Shown here: in pieces, positions 51,390 through 59,042 of the stretch
How the letters are laid out: each line of letters opens with the position of its first letter
Numbering within the stretch: position 1 is the stretch's first letter
NCBI GenBank assembly: GCA_029262855.1
Contig: JAJCYP010000032.1
Coordinates: 1 to 64,000 of the forward strand
DNA length: 64,000 bases
Direction of reading: 5' to 3'
From: Bacteroidota bacterium
GTDB taxonomy: Bacteria > Bacteroidota > Rhodothermia > Rhodothermales > UBA10348
The notes under the pieces: model-generated
What the model was told of the DNA's origin: nothing
What the model saw: only the letters and a program-made list of their open reading frames with translations
Databases searched by the model: none
Program-made: the position numbers and the translations under genes

Positions 51390-52351
51390 GTGCCGATGTA
51401 TTCATTGTGACCGAACACCTGGGCGGCAGCCTGGACGATGTCACGTTCGAGCTGCTGGGCAAGGGCCGCGATCTGGCAACGTCCACCGGCGGGCAGTTGG
51501 TGGCCGTCCTCATGGGGAGTGGCGCCGAGGGGCTGGCCGCCGAGCTCGGGGCCGCCGACCGCGTACTGTACGTGGACCATCCGGCGCTGGCCGACTTCAA
51601 TCCCGCGACCCACGGCGCGGCCCTGGCGGCCGTCGTCGGAGAGCGGAGTCCACAGATCGTGCTCGTGGGCAACACCTCGATGGGTATGGACCTGGCCGCC
51701 GCCTTATCGGTCGATGCCGACCTGCCGCTCATAGCCTACGCCACCGGCGTTGAGCACGGGGCCGACGGGCTCACCGTCACGAGCCAGCTCTACGCGGGCA
51801 AGATGCATGTAGAATCCAGGCCCACCGGCGGCCGGTGCATCATCTCAGTCATGGCGGGCTCCTTCGACGGGTCTGCGGGCCGGGGTGGGGGATCTCCCGA
51901 GGTGGAATCCTACGCCGCTCCTGCTTCCATTGAATCTTCCCGGGTGCGGTTTGTCCGCCTCATGGAGCCGGAAGCTGGCGATGTCGACATCACCCAGAGC
52001 GATATTCTGGTGAGCATCGGAAGGGGTATCCAGAGCGAGGATAATATCCCGATGGCCCAGGAACTGGCCGACGCCCTGGGGGGCGCAGTGTCCGCATCGA
52101 GGCCCATTATTGACAACAAGTGGTTACCCAAGACCCGGCAGGTGGGCAAGTCAGGCGTGAAGGTAAAACCCAGACTCTACCTGGCCCTTGGGATCAGCGG
52201 CGCGCCAGAGCACTGGGAGGGCATGAAAGACTCCCAGTTGATCATTGCCGTCAATACCGACCCCAATGCGCCCATCTTTGACTTTGCCCACTACGGTGTG
52301 ACCGAAGACATCTTCGAGGTGATGCCGGCACTCACCGCCCGGGTCACGTGA
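51386..52351 (+). CDS. etfA: Electron transfer flavoprotein alpha subunit
   Basis: 321 residues. The FAD-binding C-terminal domain is complete: DILVSIGRGIQSEDNIPMAQELADALGG, SRPIIDNKWLPKTRQVGKSGVKVKPRLYLALGISGAPEHW and IIAVNTDPNAPIFDFAHYGVTEDIFEVMPAL. It starts ATGAG over the etfB stop (4-bp overlap), so the subunits are co-translated. It is a soluble electron carrier between the sHdr complex and the membrane oxidoreductase encoded 31 bp downstream. Confidence 0.94.
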   Translation: MSADVFIVTEHLGGSLDDVTFELLGKGRDLATSTGGQLVAVLMGSGAEGLAAELGAADRVLYVDHPALADFNPATHGAALAAVVGERSPQIVLVGNTSMGMDLAAALSVDADLPLIAYATGVEHGADGLTVTSQLYAGKMHVESRPTGGRCIISVMAGSFDGSAGRGGGSPEVESYAAPASIESSRVRFVRLMEPEAGDVDITQSDILVSIGRGIQSEDNIPMAQELADALGGAVSASRPIIDNKWLPKTRQVGKSGVKVKPRLYLALGISGAPEHWEGMKDSQLIIAVNTDPNAPIFDFAHYGVTEDIFEVMPALTARVT

Positions 52352-52382
52352 GCGCAACTTGAAGCACGCGGGGTGCTGAACC

Positions 52383-54479
52383 ATGGAAACGCGCGAGATT
52401 TTTAGAGCTTTTCCCTTCCTCATGCAGGCCGCGTTCTACGTGGTTGCCATGCTGGCCATTGCCGTATTCCTCTACGGATTCTGGCAGCGGATAGCCAAGT
52501 ATCGGAAGGGTTCGGCGGCTCAGCGTTTCGATAAGCTGGGGGCGCGCATCCTGCGGGCCTCCCGGTTGATGACCACAAACGCCACGGTCTGGAAGCGGGA
52601 TTCGTACGCCGGCCTGGCGCACCTCTTGATCTTCTGGGGATTCGTGGTCCTGTTCATCGGTACCACCATCATTGCCATCGATCACGATGTGCTCAGGTTC
52701 TTTGGTGTGCACACGCTCAAGGGCACGTTCTATCTGTGGTTTTCCCTGTCGATGGACGTATTCGGAGTGCTCTTCATCGTGGGCCTGGTCATGATGGTGG
52801 TGCGGCGCGGCGGCCTGCGGCCCGCGCAGTTGGATTACGCCCGGTCAGACCGGCCCGGCCAGGTGGTGGACCGAAGCGGGTTCACGCGCGATGATCAGAT
52901 CTTCTTGTGGCTTCTTTTTCTGGTGGCTGTCACGGGCTTTCTGCTGGAGGGACTCCGGATTTCGGCCGACCGACCCTCTTTTGAAGTCTGGTCTCCGGTG
53001 GGCTGGGCCGTAGCGAACCTGCTGGACGCCGTGGGACTGAGGTCTTCGGCGCACTCGCTGCACGCCTACACCTGGTGGATCCACGCGGTCATGGTGCTGG
53101 GGTTCATTGGGTACATCCCGTACTCCAAGGCCATGCACATGCTGGTGGACTTCGCGAACCTGGTCTTCCAGGACGACATGGCCGCCAAGAGGCTTCCCCG
53201 GGTTTCCGAGGAGAAGATGAAAGTGGGGGCGGGCTACGCGGCTATCACAGACTTTTCGTGGAAAGAACTGCTGGACCTGGACGCCTGCACCAAGTGCGGG
53301 AGATGCCATGTGGCCTGCCCGGCCAATGCATCCGGTGGCCCGCTCTCACCGCGCGATTTGATCCTGGATCTTCGCACGTATGCCGATGCCTCGATTGGGC
53401 GCCCCGAATGGCTGGGCCAGTCCTTTGGCGATGGGGCCAACTGGCCGGGCGACAAGGTAGCGGGTATCTCCGTACCGGGGGACGTCATCCGCCCGGAGAC
53501 CCTCTGGGCGTGTACAACCTGCATGGCCTGTGTGGAAACGTGCCCGGTGGGCATTGAGCACGTCACCAGCATCGTCCAGATGCGGCGCCACCTGGTGGAG
53601 GAGGGAGAGATGGAGGACTCCCTCCAGGATGCACTCGCCAACATCGGGGACTACGGCAATTCTTTCGGGCAGTCCGAACGGGCCCGCGCCAGGTGGACGC
53701 GCGAACTCGACTTCCAGATCAAGGATGCGCGCAAGGAGGAGGTGGAGTTCCTCTGGTTCGTGGGGGACTACGCGTCCTATGATCCCCGTGGCCAGGAGTT
53801 GTCCCGGTCGGTGGCTCGAGTACTCCACGCCCTCTCGGTCGATTTCGGCCTCCTCTACGAAGGGGAGAAGAATGCCGGCAACGACGTCAGGCGTGTGGGC
53901 GAGGAAGGCCTCTACGAGATGCTGGCCGAGGACAACATTGCCACGCTGGAGAAGGCCCGCTTCCGGGAGATCATCACCACCGACCCGCACTCCTACAACA
54001 CGATACGGAACGAGTACCCCGAATTCGGTGGCCAGTACTCCATTCGCCACTATACCGCTCTCCTGGCAGACTGGATCGAAGAAGGCAGAGTACCCATCGC
54101 CCGGAAACTCAATGTAAAGGCCACCTACCACGACCCCTGCTATCTGGGCCGGTACAACGACGGCGTGGCACCGCCGCGACGGATTCTGGAGGCGCTCGGC
54201 GTGGATTTCCACGAGATGGCCCGCTGCGGCAAGAATTCCTTCTGCTGCGGCGCCGGCGGCGGGCGCATATGGATGGACGACTCCGGCCTCGAGGAGCGCC
54301 CGAGCGAGATCCGTATCCGTGAGGCCCTCGAGATCGAGGGCGTGGAGGTGTTTGTCGTGGCCTGCCCCAAGGACTACGCCATGTATACCGATGCCGTCAA
54401 GACCTCAGGCAACGAGGGGCGGATTGTGGTCAAGGACATCATTCAACTGGTCGAAGAGGCGCTGCAGCCTACCGTGTGA
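52383..54479 (+). CDS. emo: EtfAB:quinone oxidoreductase EMO (cytochrome b/FeS/CCG fusion)
   Basis: 698 residues. The N-terminal 260 residues have about five membrane segments (for example MQAAFYVVAMLAIAVFLYGF, HLLIFWGFVVLFIGTTIIAI and HAVMVLGFIGYIPYSKAMHM) with His residues suited to haem b, like NarI-type cytochromes. Two [4Fe-4S] motifs follow: CTKCGRCHVACP (about 302) and CTTCMACVETCP (about 377). The C-terminal part has two CCG-domain folds. The second is intact (HDPCYLGRYN at 586, NSFCCGAGGG near 621, VACPKDYAM). The first has lost its Cys: VGDYASYDPRG and EKNAGNDVRR stand where sHdrB3 has VECYPAYHPRG and EEKCTCDSQR. It should pass electrons from EtfAB to menaquinone. The last 4 bp overlap the next gene. 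Confidence 0.87.
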   Translation: METREIFRAFPFLMQAAFYVVAMLAIAVFLYGFWQRIAKYRKGSAAQRFDKLGARILRASRLMTTNATVWKRDSYAGLAHLLIFWGFVVLFIGTTIIAIDHDVLRFFGVHTLKGTFYLWFSLSMDVFGVLFIVGLVMMVVRRGGLRPAQLDYARSDRPGQVVDRSGFTRDDQIFLWLLFLVAVTGFLLEGLRISADRPSFEVWSPVGWAVANLLDAVGLRSSAHSLHAYTWWIHAVMVLGFIGYIPYSKAMHMLVDFANLVFQDDMAAKRLPRVSEEKMKVGAGYAAITDFSWKELLDLDACTKCGRCHVACPANASGGPLSPRDLILDLRTYADASIGRPEWLGQSFGDGANWPGDKVAGISVPGDVIRPETLWACTTCMACVETCPVGIEHVTSIVQMRRHLVEEGEMEDSLQDALANIGDYGNSFGQSERARARWTRELDFQIKDARKEEVEFLWFVGDYASYDPRGQELSRSVARVLHALSVDFGLLYEGEKNAGNDVRRVGEEGLYEMLAEDNIATLEKARFREIITTDPHSYNTIRNEYPEFGGQYSIRHYTALLADWIEEGRVPIARKLNVKATYHDPCYLGRYNDGVAPPRRILEALGVDFHEMARCGKNSFCCGAGGGRIWMDDSGLEERPSEIRIREALEIEGVEVFVVACPKDYAMYTDAVKTSGNEGRIVVKDIIQLVEEALQPTV

Positions 54480-55558
54480 GACAGACGCTTGGCACATACT
54501 TGGAAGACCCTCTCTTGGGGCGGCTCTACGCCGACATCCGGGCGGCCGGCCGCGTGCGCTCCATTTCGGTGGACCTGACCCACCAGTGCAACCTGAGGTG
54601 CACCGGGTGCTACTATTTTTCGGAGGGCATGGACCGCTTCCAGACCCAGCGGGATGACTCGGTGTTTGACCGCTTCCTGGAGAGCGAGATTGCGCGCGGT
54701 ACCAACTTCGTGACCGTGGTGGGCGGAGAGCCCAGCCTGGAGCTGGGACGCCTCAAGAAAGTCTACGACCGGTTCTGGATGAACGTGGCCACCAACGGGC
54801 TTCGCCGGATTCCGCGCGAGGGCTTCGAGCGTATGCCGATCGGGGTCTCGCTCTGGGGCAACCACTCGACGGACCTGGTCATGCGCGGCGGCGGACGGAC
54901 CGACGTCTTCACGCGCGCCCTGAAGAACTACCGGGATGACCCCCGCGCCTTCTGGTATTACACCGTCTCGCCCGGAAAGGCCCACGAGATCGAGGGTGTT
55001 GTCCGGACCTGCGTCGAGAACGGAAACCGCGTCCTTTACAACTACTACAGCGACATCGACGGACTGGGGGGCGAGCTGGATTACCGGCAGGGCTTCTCCG
55101 ACGTGCGGCGCGCCATCGACCGCACCATCGAGCAGTATCCCGACCAGATCCTCATGACCTCCTACTTCAGCGAGATCGTGGCCACCGGGCACCTGTTCGG
55201 GCAGAAGTGGGGACACGACGTGTGCACGAACACCACCTTCGATCACCCCGCCAATGCCGTCCGGGTGCAGAACGGCAACCCCTTCAACCCCCACTTCAGA
55301 GCCTACAACGCCGATTTTACTACAACTCGTCGTTGCTGCACCGGCATCGACCGGGATTGCGAGAGTTGCCTGGACGTCTGGGAGCACTTCTCCTGGATCA
55401 TGCTCAACATGCGCAAACACCTGGCCTCCAGGCAGGCCTTCACCGACTGGCTGACCACGATGTACCTGTTCTACCTCATCAACAGGATCGTCGATTTCGA
55501 GAGCGGCGTGAAGCTGCTGCCGGAGATCCACCGGCTGAGCGGGGTATCGACCTCGTAG
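54476..55558 (+). CDS. Radical SAM protein of unknown function at the end of the sHdr cluster
   Basis: 360 residues from GTG 54476, which overlaps the emo stop as GTGTGA. Radical SAM motif CNLRCTGCYYF (Cys38, 42, 45) and TVVGGEPSLELGRL (the GGE SAM-binding motif). The C-terminal region has CCTGIDRDCESCLDVW, a Cys-rich block like the auxiliary-cluster domain of SPASM/twitch enzymes. It does not resemble LipS1 or LipS2 beyond the core. Translational coupling to emo suggests a function for this pathway: maturation of a cofactor or peptide, or a modification of LbpA or EMO. No substrate can be named. Confidence 0.82.
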   Translation: MRQTLGTYLEDPLLGRLYADIRAAGRVRSISVDLTHQCNLRCTGCYYFSEGMDRFQTQRDDSVFDRFLESEIARGTNFVTVVGGEPSLELGRLKKVYDRFWMNVATNGLRRIPREGFERMPIGVSLWGNHSTDLVMRGGGRTDVFTRALKNYRDDPRAFWYYTVSPGKAHEIEGVVRTCVENGNRVLYNYYSDIDGLGGELDYRQGFSDVRRAIDRTIEQYPDQILMTSYFSEIVATGHLFGQKWGHDVCTNTTFDHPANAVRVQNGNPFNPHFRAYNADFTTTRRCCTGIDRDCESCLDVWEHFSWIMLNMRKHLASRQAFTDWLTTMYLFYLINRIVDFESGVKLLPEIHRLSGVSTS

Positions 55559-55590
55559 CCATCATGGGGGCGTTCCGTCTCGTTGGTGCC

Positions 55591-55609
55591 CTTCTGCTTC
55601 GGGTAGAAG
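55591..55609. terminator. Small hairpin between convergent genes
   Basis: CTTCTGC at 55591-55597 pairs with GTAGAAG at 55603-55609 (one G-T pair), loop TTCGG. It lies 32 bp after the radical SAM stop and just beyond the 3' end of the convergent antitoxin-like gene, so it may end transcription from either side. No T run is present. Weak evidence. Confidence 0.3.
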
Positions 55610-55610
55610 C

Positions 55611-55853
55611 CTAAGTTCCCTCTTGGTTGATGATGGCACGGAGTCGCTCCCTTGTCTTGTCAAAGGGAACGGTCTTGGTATCACCCCGGTCGAGAGCGGC
55701 CATCCGTCGTTTGGCCTCCTCAAACCAGGCTTCGTCGATGGCCTGCCGATCACTGGAATCCAGGCTTTCCGCAACCACTTTTGCGATGCGGATCCGGTCT
55801 GCCTCGCTTAAGGCGAGAACTTGGTCCAGAAGCTCTTCGGCCATTTTGGTCAT
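55611..55853 (-). CDS. Addiction-module antitoxin-like protein (Unstab_antitox type)
   Basis: 80 residues: AEELLDQVLALSEADRIRIAKVVAESLDSSD, then EAWFEEAKRRMAALDRGDTKTVPFD. This matches the putative addiction-module family (TIGR02574/PF09720-like), usually the antitoxin of a RelE/ParE-type toxin encoded just downstream. Here the downstream side runs straight into the convergent sHdr cluster and no toxin ORF is present, so it is an orphan. A second 80-residue member lies at 56918-57160 on the same strand. Confidence 0.8.
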   Translation of the reverse strand: MTKMAEELLDQVLALSEADRIRIAKVVAESLDSSDRQAIDEAWFEEAKRRMAALDRGDTKTVPFDKTRERLRAIINQEGT

Positions 55854-55941
55854 CGTATTCCCCTGATATTGGAGGCGTTGACGGTGAATAACGCAACCGA
55901 ACTGGAGATGCTCCCCCGGCCCTGGGGATGCCCGGCCTCCC

Positions 55942-56475
55942 CTACCCGGGCAACTCCGCCATCACGCTGCACCCGTTCCCAGGCTGGGAAGTGACAACGA
56001 ACGATCCTCCCAATTCCTGGCACCGCTCCCACAGCCCGGCAATGCCATAGTGACGTTCGCGTACCAGCTCTGACGACGACGCAGGTGGTCTGAATCCAAC
56101 ACCGTCGTCTCGCACCGAGGCCACAATTCCGTTGGGGCCAGGGCGAATCTCGATCCAAACGCGGCCGGCCTTGGCGTGCTTCAGGACGTTGTTGAGCGAT
56201 TCGTTGATGACGGCGTAGGCCACATCTGCCGAGGCCTCGGCCGTGTCGTCGCAAGCGCCGTCAAACGTGGTGGTGACGTCGGGGGCTCCTGGGATTCGGG
56301 TGAGGGTCTCTACGCGGGACTTGACGGCGTTCGTGAGTCCGAGGGCCTGCACGAGCGGCGGCCGGAGATGATTGCAGACCTCCCGAAGTTCGTCCGCCAG
56401 GTCACTGACGGCCTGGCGGGCCTCCTCGATCTCCGGCGAAGCGTGGTGGAGGTTCCGCGGGATGCCGAGATGCCA
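55942..56475 (-). pseudogene. C-terminal fragment of a two-component sensor histidine kinase
   Basis: Reads on the minus strand as the end of the HisKA_3 dimerisation region (SPEIEEARQAVSDLADELREVCNHLRPP) followed by a complete HATPase domain: NESLNNVLKHAKAGRVWIEI (N box), RDDGVGFRPP (G1), HYGIAGLWERCQELGGSF and GNGCSVMAELPG. All sensor parts and the phosphoacceptor His motif region are missing. Upstream coding similarity stops near 56440-56475, where a plus-strand T9SS tail begins. A GTG near 56350 could yield a free HATPase domain of 136 residues, but a remnant is more likely. Confidence 0.72.
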
Positions 56476-56673
56476 TCGCTCTATCCCAATCCGGCATCCG
56501 GCGAGGTCTTCTTTTCCGGAGCGGATTCTATCCGTCTCTTTGACATGGTTGGGAGAGAGGTTGCGCGCGGGATCGATGGCCGTGTGGACCTGTCGGCATT
56601 GGCGCCGGGGGTCTATCTGGCGCGCACGTCGGAGGGCAGTAAGGTGGTTTCGCGTTCCGTGGTTGTGCGCTGA
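56446..56673 (+). pseudogene. Detached T9SS C-terminal sorting domain
   Basis: The frame encodes EVPRDAEMPSLYPNPASGEVFF, then IRLFDMVGREVARG, LSALAPGVYLARTSEGS and VVSRSVVVR: a full T9SS sorting domain with normal stop but no upstream cargo. An ORF frame continues upstream to 56176, but that part is only the complement of the histidine kinase fragment. It is the 3' end of a lost secreted-protein gene, fused at about 56440-56475 to the end of a lost kinase gene. Confidence 0.75.
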
Positions 56674-56756
56674 AGCCTAGCACTCCTCTGACGCTATCGC
56701 TCGCCGAGCGTTCGGGAGAGATCACGGAGCTGTTCTTGCTCGGTCCCAATTATGTT

Positions 56757-56774
56757 ACTAACACAAATGTTAGT
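56757..56774. promoter_or_regulatory. Short inverted repeat in the decayed region
   Basis: ACTAACA (56757-56763), loop CAAA, TGTTAGT (56768-56774). An AT-rich 7-bp inverted repeat in the otherwise featureless 244 bp between the T9SS fragment and the antitoxin-like gene. It could be an operator or recombination site remnant. Confidence 0.25.
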
Positions 56775-56917
56775 GATGAGGGCGACCCCAACCGCCTAGT
56801 GGGCCGGGTCGGATTTCCGAAGGTGGGCTATCGCACCCACCAGAATCGCCTGATCCGTGACTTGATACAGCACTGCGAAGGGAAACCGGCGGAGGAGTAT
56901 GCGCCGATTTCTCCCGA

Positions 56918-57160
56918 TCAACCTGCCTTCCCTTCGATGAGTGCACGCAATTCCTCCCTGACGTTATCCCAGGGAATAGTCTCCACGCGCCCCTCGTCGA
57001 CGTCTCGAATTCGGCGTTCCACCTCGGCGGTCCACTCCTCCTCCGTTCTGCCTCCCGGTGGTCCCTGGACACTTCCAATCAGGAGCTGCGCCAATAACAA
57101 GCGATCCTGGGGTTTGAGTCTCAGGGCCTTATCGAAGAGCGTGTCCAATGTGTACGCCAT
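56918..57160 (-). CDS. Second addiction-module antitoxin-like protein
   Basis: 80 residues from ATG 57160 (MAYTLDTLFDKALRLKPQDRLLLAQLLIGSV), with the family C-terminus WTAEVERRIRDVDEGRVETIPWDNVREELRAL. Sequences upstream in the same frame are not homologous. It has the same length and family as the gene at 55611 but is diverged. There is again no RelE/ParE-like toxin next to it: downstream lies 244 bp without a gene. It may act alone or be a leftover of a toxin-antitoxin locus. Confidence 0.8.
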   Translation of the reverse strand: MAYTLDTLFDKALRLKPQDRLLLAQLLIGSVQGPPGGRTEEEWTAEVERRIRDVDEGRVETIPWDNVREELRALIEGKAG

Positions 57161-57368
57161 GGTATTCCCTATGATAGGTGGAGGGAAGAAGTCGCATTTA
57201 CGCAACGGTACGCGCGGTGGTCCCAAGGCAAACCTGTTGTGGCCACGAAGTGACGGGCGCCTCGGGAAGTGTTCTGTCGGGGCTGGGTGCGTTGCATAAG
57301 GCACGCGGAGGCCCTCTTTGGGTCTAGAAACCCATCGCCATATCCAGCGTGCCAACATCAGAACTTTC

Positions 57369-58001
57369 ATGCAAACTGCCGTGGTGCCCGCCAAAGACGC
57401 TCCCTACAGATTCACCATTGAGGACTACCTCAAAATGGGAGAGGCGGGAATTCTGCTACCGGAGGACCGGGTGGAGCTCATCGACGGACAGGTTGTTGCG
57501 ATGAGCCCCATCGGGACCTGGCACGTGGTGTCCATCATGCGGCTCAACAGGATTCTCGCAGGGCAGTTGGGGAAGGGGTATGGTCTCAGCCCGCAGGGTG
57601 GGCTCAACATCGGGAAGCACTCCCAACTGGTGCCGGACATCGTGGTCGTGCCCTCTGAGGATCAGTGGGACACCGGCCTGCGCGGACCGGATTGTCTGTT
57701 GGTCATTGAGGTAGCGCAGACCTCGCTGGCCACGGACCGCACCACAAAGAAGGCCATCTACGCCTCGGAGGGGGTGCCAGAATACTGGATCGTGGATCTG
57801 AGCGCTCGAGCGGTCGAGGTGTACCGCGATCCCCAGGACGGAGACTACCGTTCCAGAACCCGTTACACCCGTGAAATGGTGGTGCCGTGCGATTCGGTGC
57901 CGGGCGTTTCCGTGCCGGTGTCGGATATCACACCTCCCCTGGAGGCGCCGGAGGAGGGGGATGGTCGGCAGCTCCCAGGGGAGAGCGGAGCCCCGGCATA
58001 G
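57369..58001 (+). CDS. Uma2-family (DUF820) endonuclease-like protein
   Basis: 210 residues from ATG 57369 (MQTAVVPAKDAPYRFTIEDYLKMGEAGIL). It has the complete family pattern: EDRVELIDGQVVAMSPIG, LVPDIVVVPSEDQW (PD of the PD-(D/E)XK core), CLLVIEVAQTSLATDRTTKKAIYASEGVPEYWIVDLS. In many copies the EV-x-S/T-x-S...D...K residues form the metal site. These are all present here. Function in bacteria is poorly known; a restriction-endonuclease-like fold is established. It is the intact counterpart of the truncated copy at 25662. Confidence 0.85.
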   Translation: MQTAVVPAKDAPYRFTIEDYLKMGEAGILLPEDRVELIDGQVVAMSPIGTWHVVSIMRLNRILAGQLGKGYGLSPQGGLNIGKHSQLVPDIVVVPSEDQWDTGLRGPDCLLVIEVAQTSLATDRTTKKAIYASEGVPEYWIVDLSARAVEVYRDPQDGDYRSRTRYTREMVVPCDSVPGVSVPVSDITPPLEAPEEGDGRQLPGESGAPA

Positions 58002-58010
58002 AGCGTTGCC

Positions 58011-58952
58011 TCAGACGTGGAATTGGACCAGCTTGCCCAGAAGCGGCCCTTTCCGGTACTGGGAGTGGTCCAGCAAGGAGTCCTCAGATTTGACGGAGCG
58101 CGTCTCGACGAGCCCGAACAGCCAGGCCATGCGGTCGAAAACGCGTACCCGAAGGGCGCTCGCCAGGATCTTGTCGGGGCTCCGCCAGGTGGCCTCGACC
58201 TGGTTCGCTAGTCTGGGAAAGGCCCGGAGGTAGTGCCCGGCAAAGAAGTCGTCGCTCTGCCACTGGTCTCCGAATCGCTGGACCAGATACAGGGGGAAGA
58301 GGAACGAGTGCTGGATGAACGGCAGTTCCTCGAACCCGTCCGAATACCCCCAGTTGAGCCTGCGGGCGTAGGTCGTGAATACGGGTGGGAGCAGGGCCTG
58401 TGTACCGGAATCGATCAGGGCCTGGGCCTTCCGGGTCCAATAGGCTTTACCATGTCGCTTCCGCAGAAGTCCTCCCAGCTTCAGCGTGAGGTGAAGCCGG
58501 TTCAGGGCCCCGAAATCTTCTTCCGTCCGGACGCGTTGCCAAGGGATGTCGATGTCGCCCCCCGAGGTATATGCCGCGTAGTAGCGTTCGAGGGCCTCAT
58601 TGCAGAGGCGCAAATTGAAATTTCCCGTGCCGGTCAGTCTGATGCCTTCCGGGCCGATCTGCTGGATGAGCGTCTCCAGGAGAAGGACGATCGGAATGTC
58701 CGGAGGCGGCTCCTCATCCAATCGCTCGGGAAAACTCACCATGTCCGGGCTGTCAAACGGCTGGAAGAGGAAGGCGGTCATCTGATCCGGCGACAGCCCG
58801 CAGAAATCGTCCACCCGCTGCTGGTTGTGCCGGTTCATAAACGCGGCGGCCGCCGCGTCGCGCTCCTCGATTGAGTCCCACTCTCTGCTGTGGAGGAAGG
58901 TCAGCAGATTATCCTGCAATGATCCGTTGGCGGACCCGTTGTGTCCGGTCAT
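58011..58952 (-). CDS. Conserved-looking hypothetical protein
   Basis: 313 residues from ATG 58952 (MTGHNGSANGSLQDNLLTF). An ATG at 59012 adds 20 residues with no clear value. It has no signal peptide or membrane helix. Features are GLSPDQMTAFLFQPFDSP, then RLTGTGNFNLRLCNEALERYY, HLTLKLGGLLRKRHGKAYWTRKAQALI and an aromatic-rich C-terminal half. The segment LTGTGNF...EAL is reminiscent of the linker seen in SEC-C or pRiA4b ORF-3-like proteins, but I cannot assign a family. Codon use and frame are consistent with a real gene. Confidence 0.65.
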   Translation of the reverse strand: MTGHNGSANGSLQDNLLTFLHSREWDSIEERDAAAAAFMNRHNQQRVDDFCGLSPDQMTAFLFQPFDSPDMVSFPERLDEEPPPDIPIVLLLETLIQQIGPEGIRLTGTGNFNLRLCNEALERYYAAYTSGGDIDIPWQRVRTEEDFGALNRLHLTLKLGGLLRKRHGKAYWTRKAQALIDSGTQALLPPVFTTYARRLNWGYSDGFEELPFIQHSFLFPLYLVQRFGDQWQSDDFFAGHYLRAFPRLANQVEATWRSPDKILASALRVRVFDRMAWLFGLVETRSVKSEDSLLDHSQYRKGPLLGKLVQFHV

Positions 58953-59042
58953 AGGGGTCGGGGTTTGGCGGGGCTTGACCCAGCCAAGATACTTCACGTG
59001 ATGCCTCTGCAAAGCCCAGCCACGACAGGCTCCACAGCGGCC

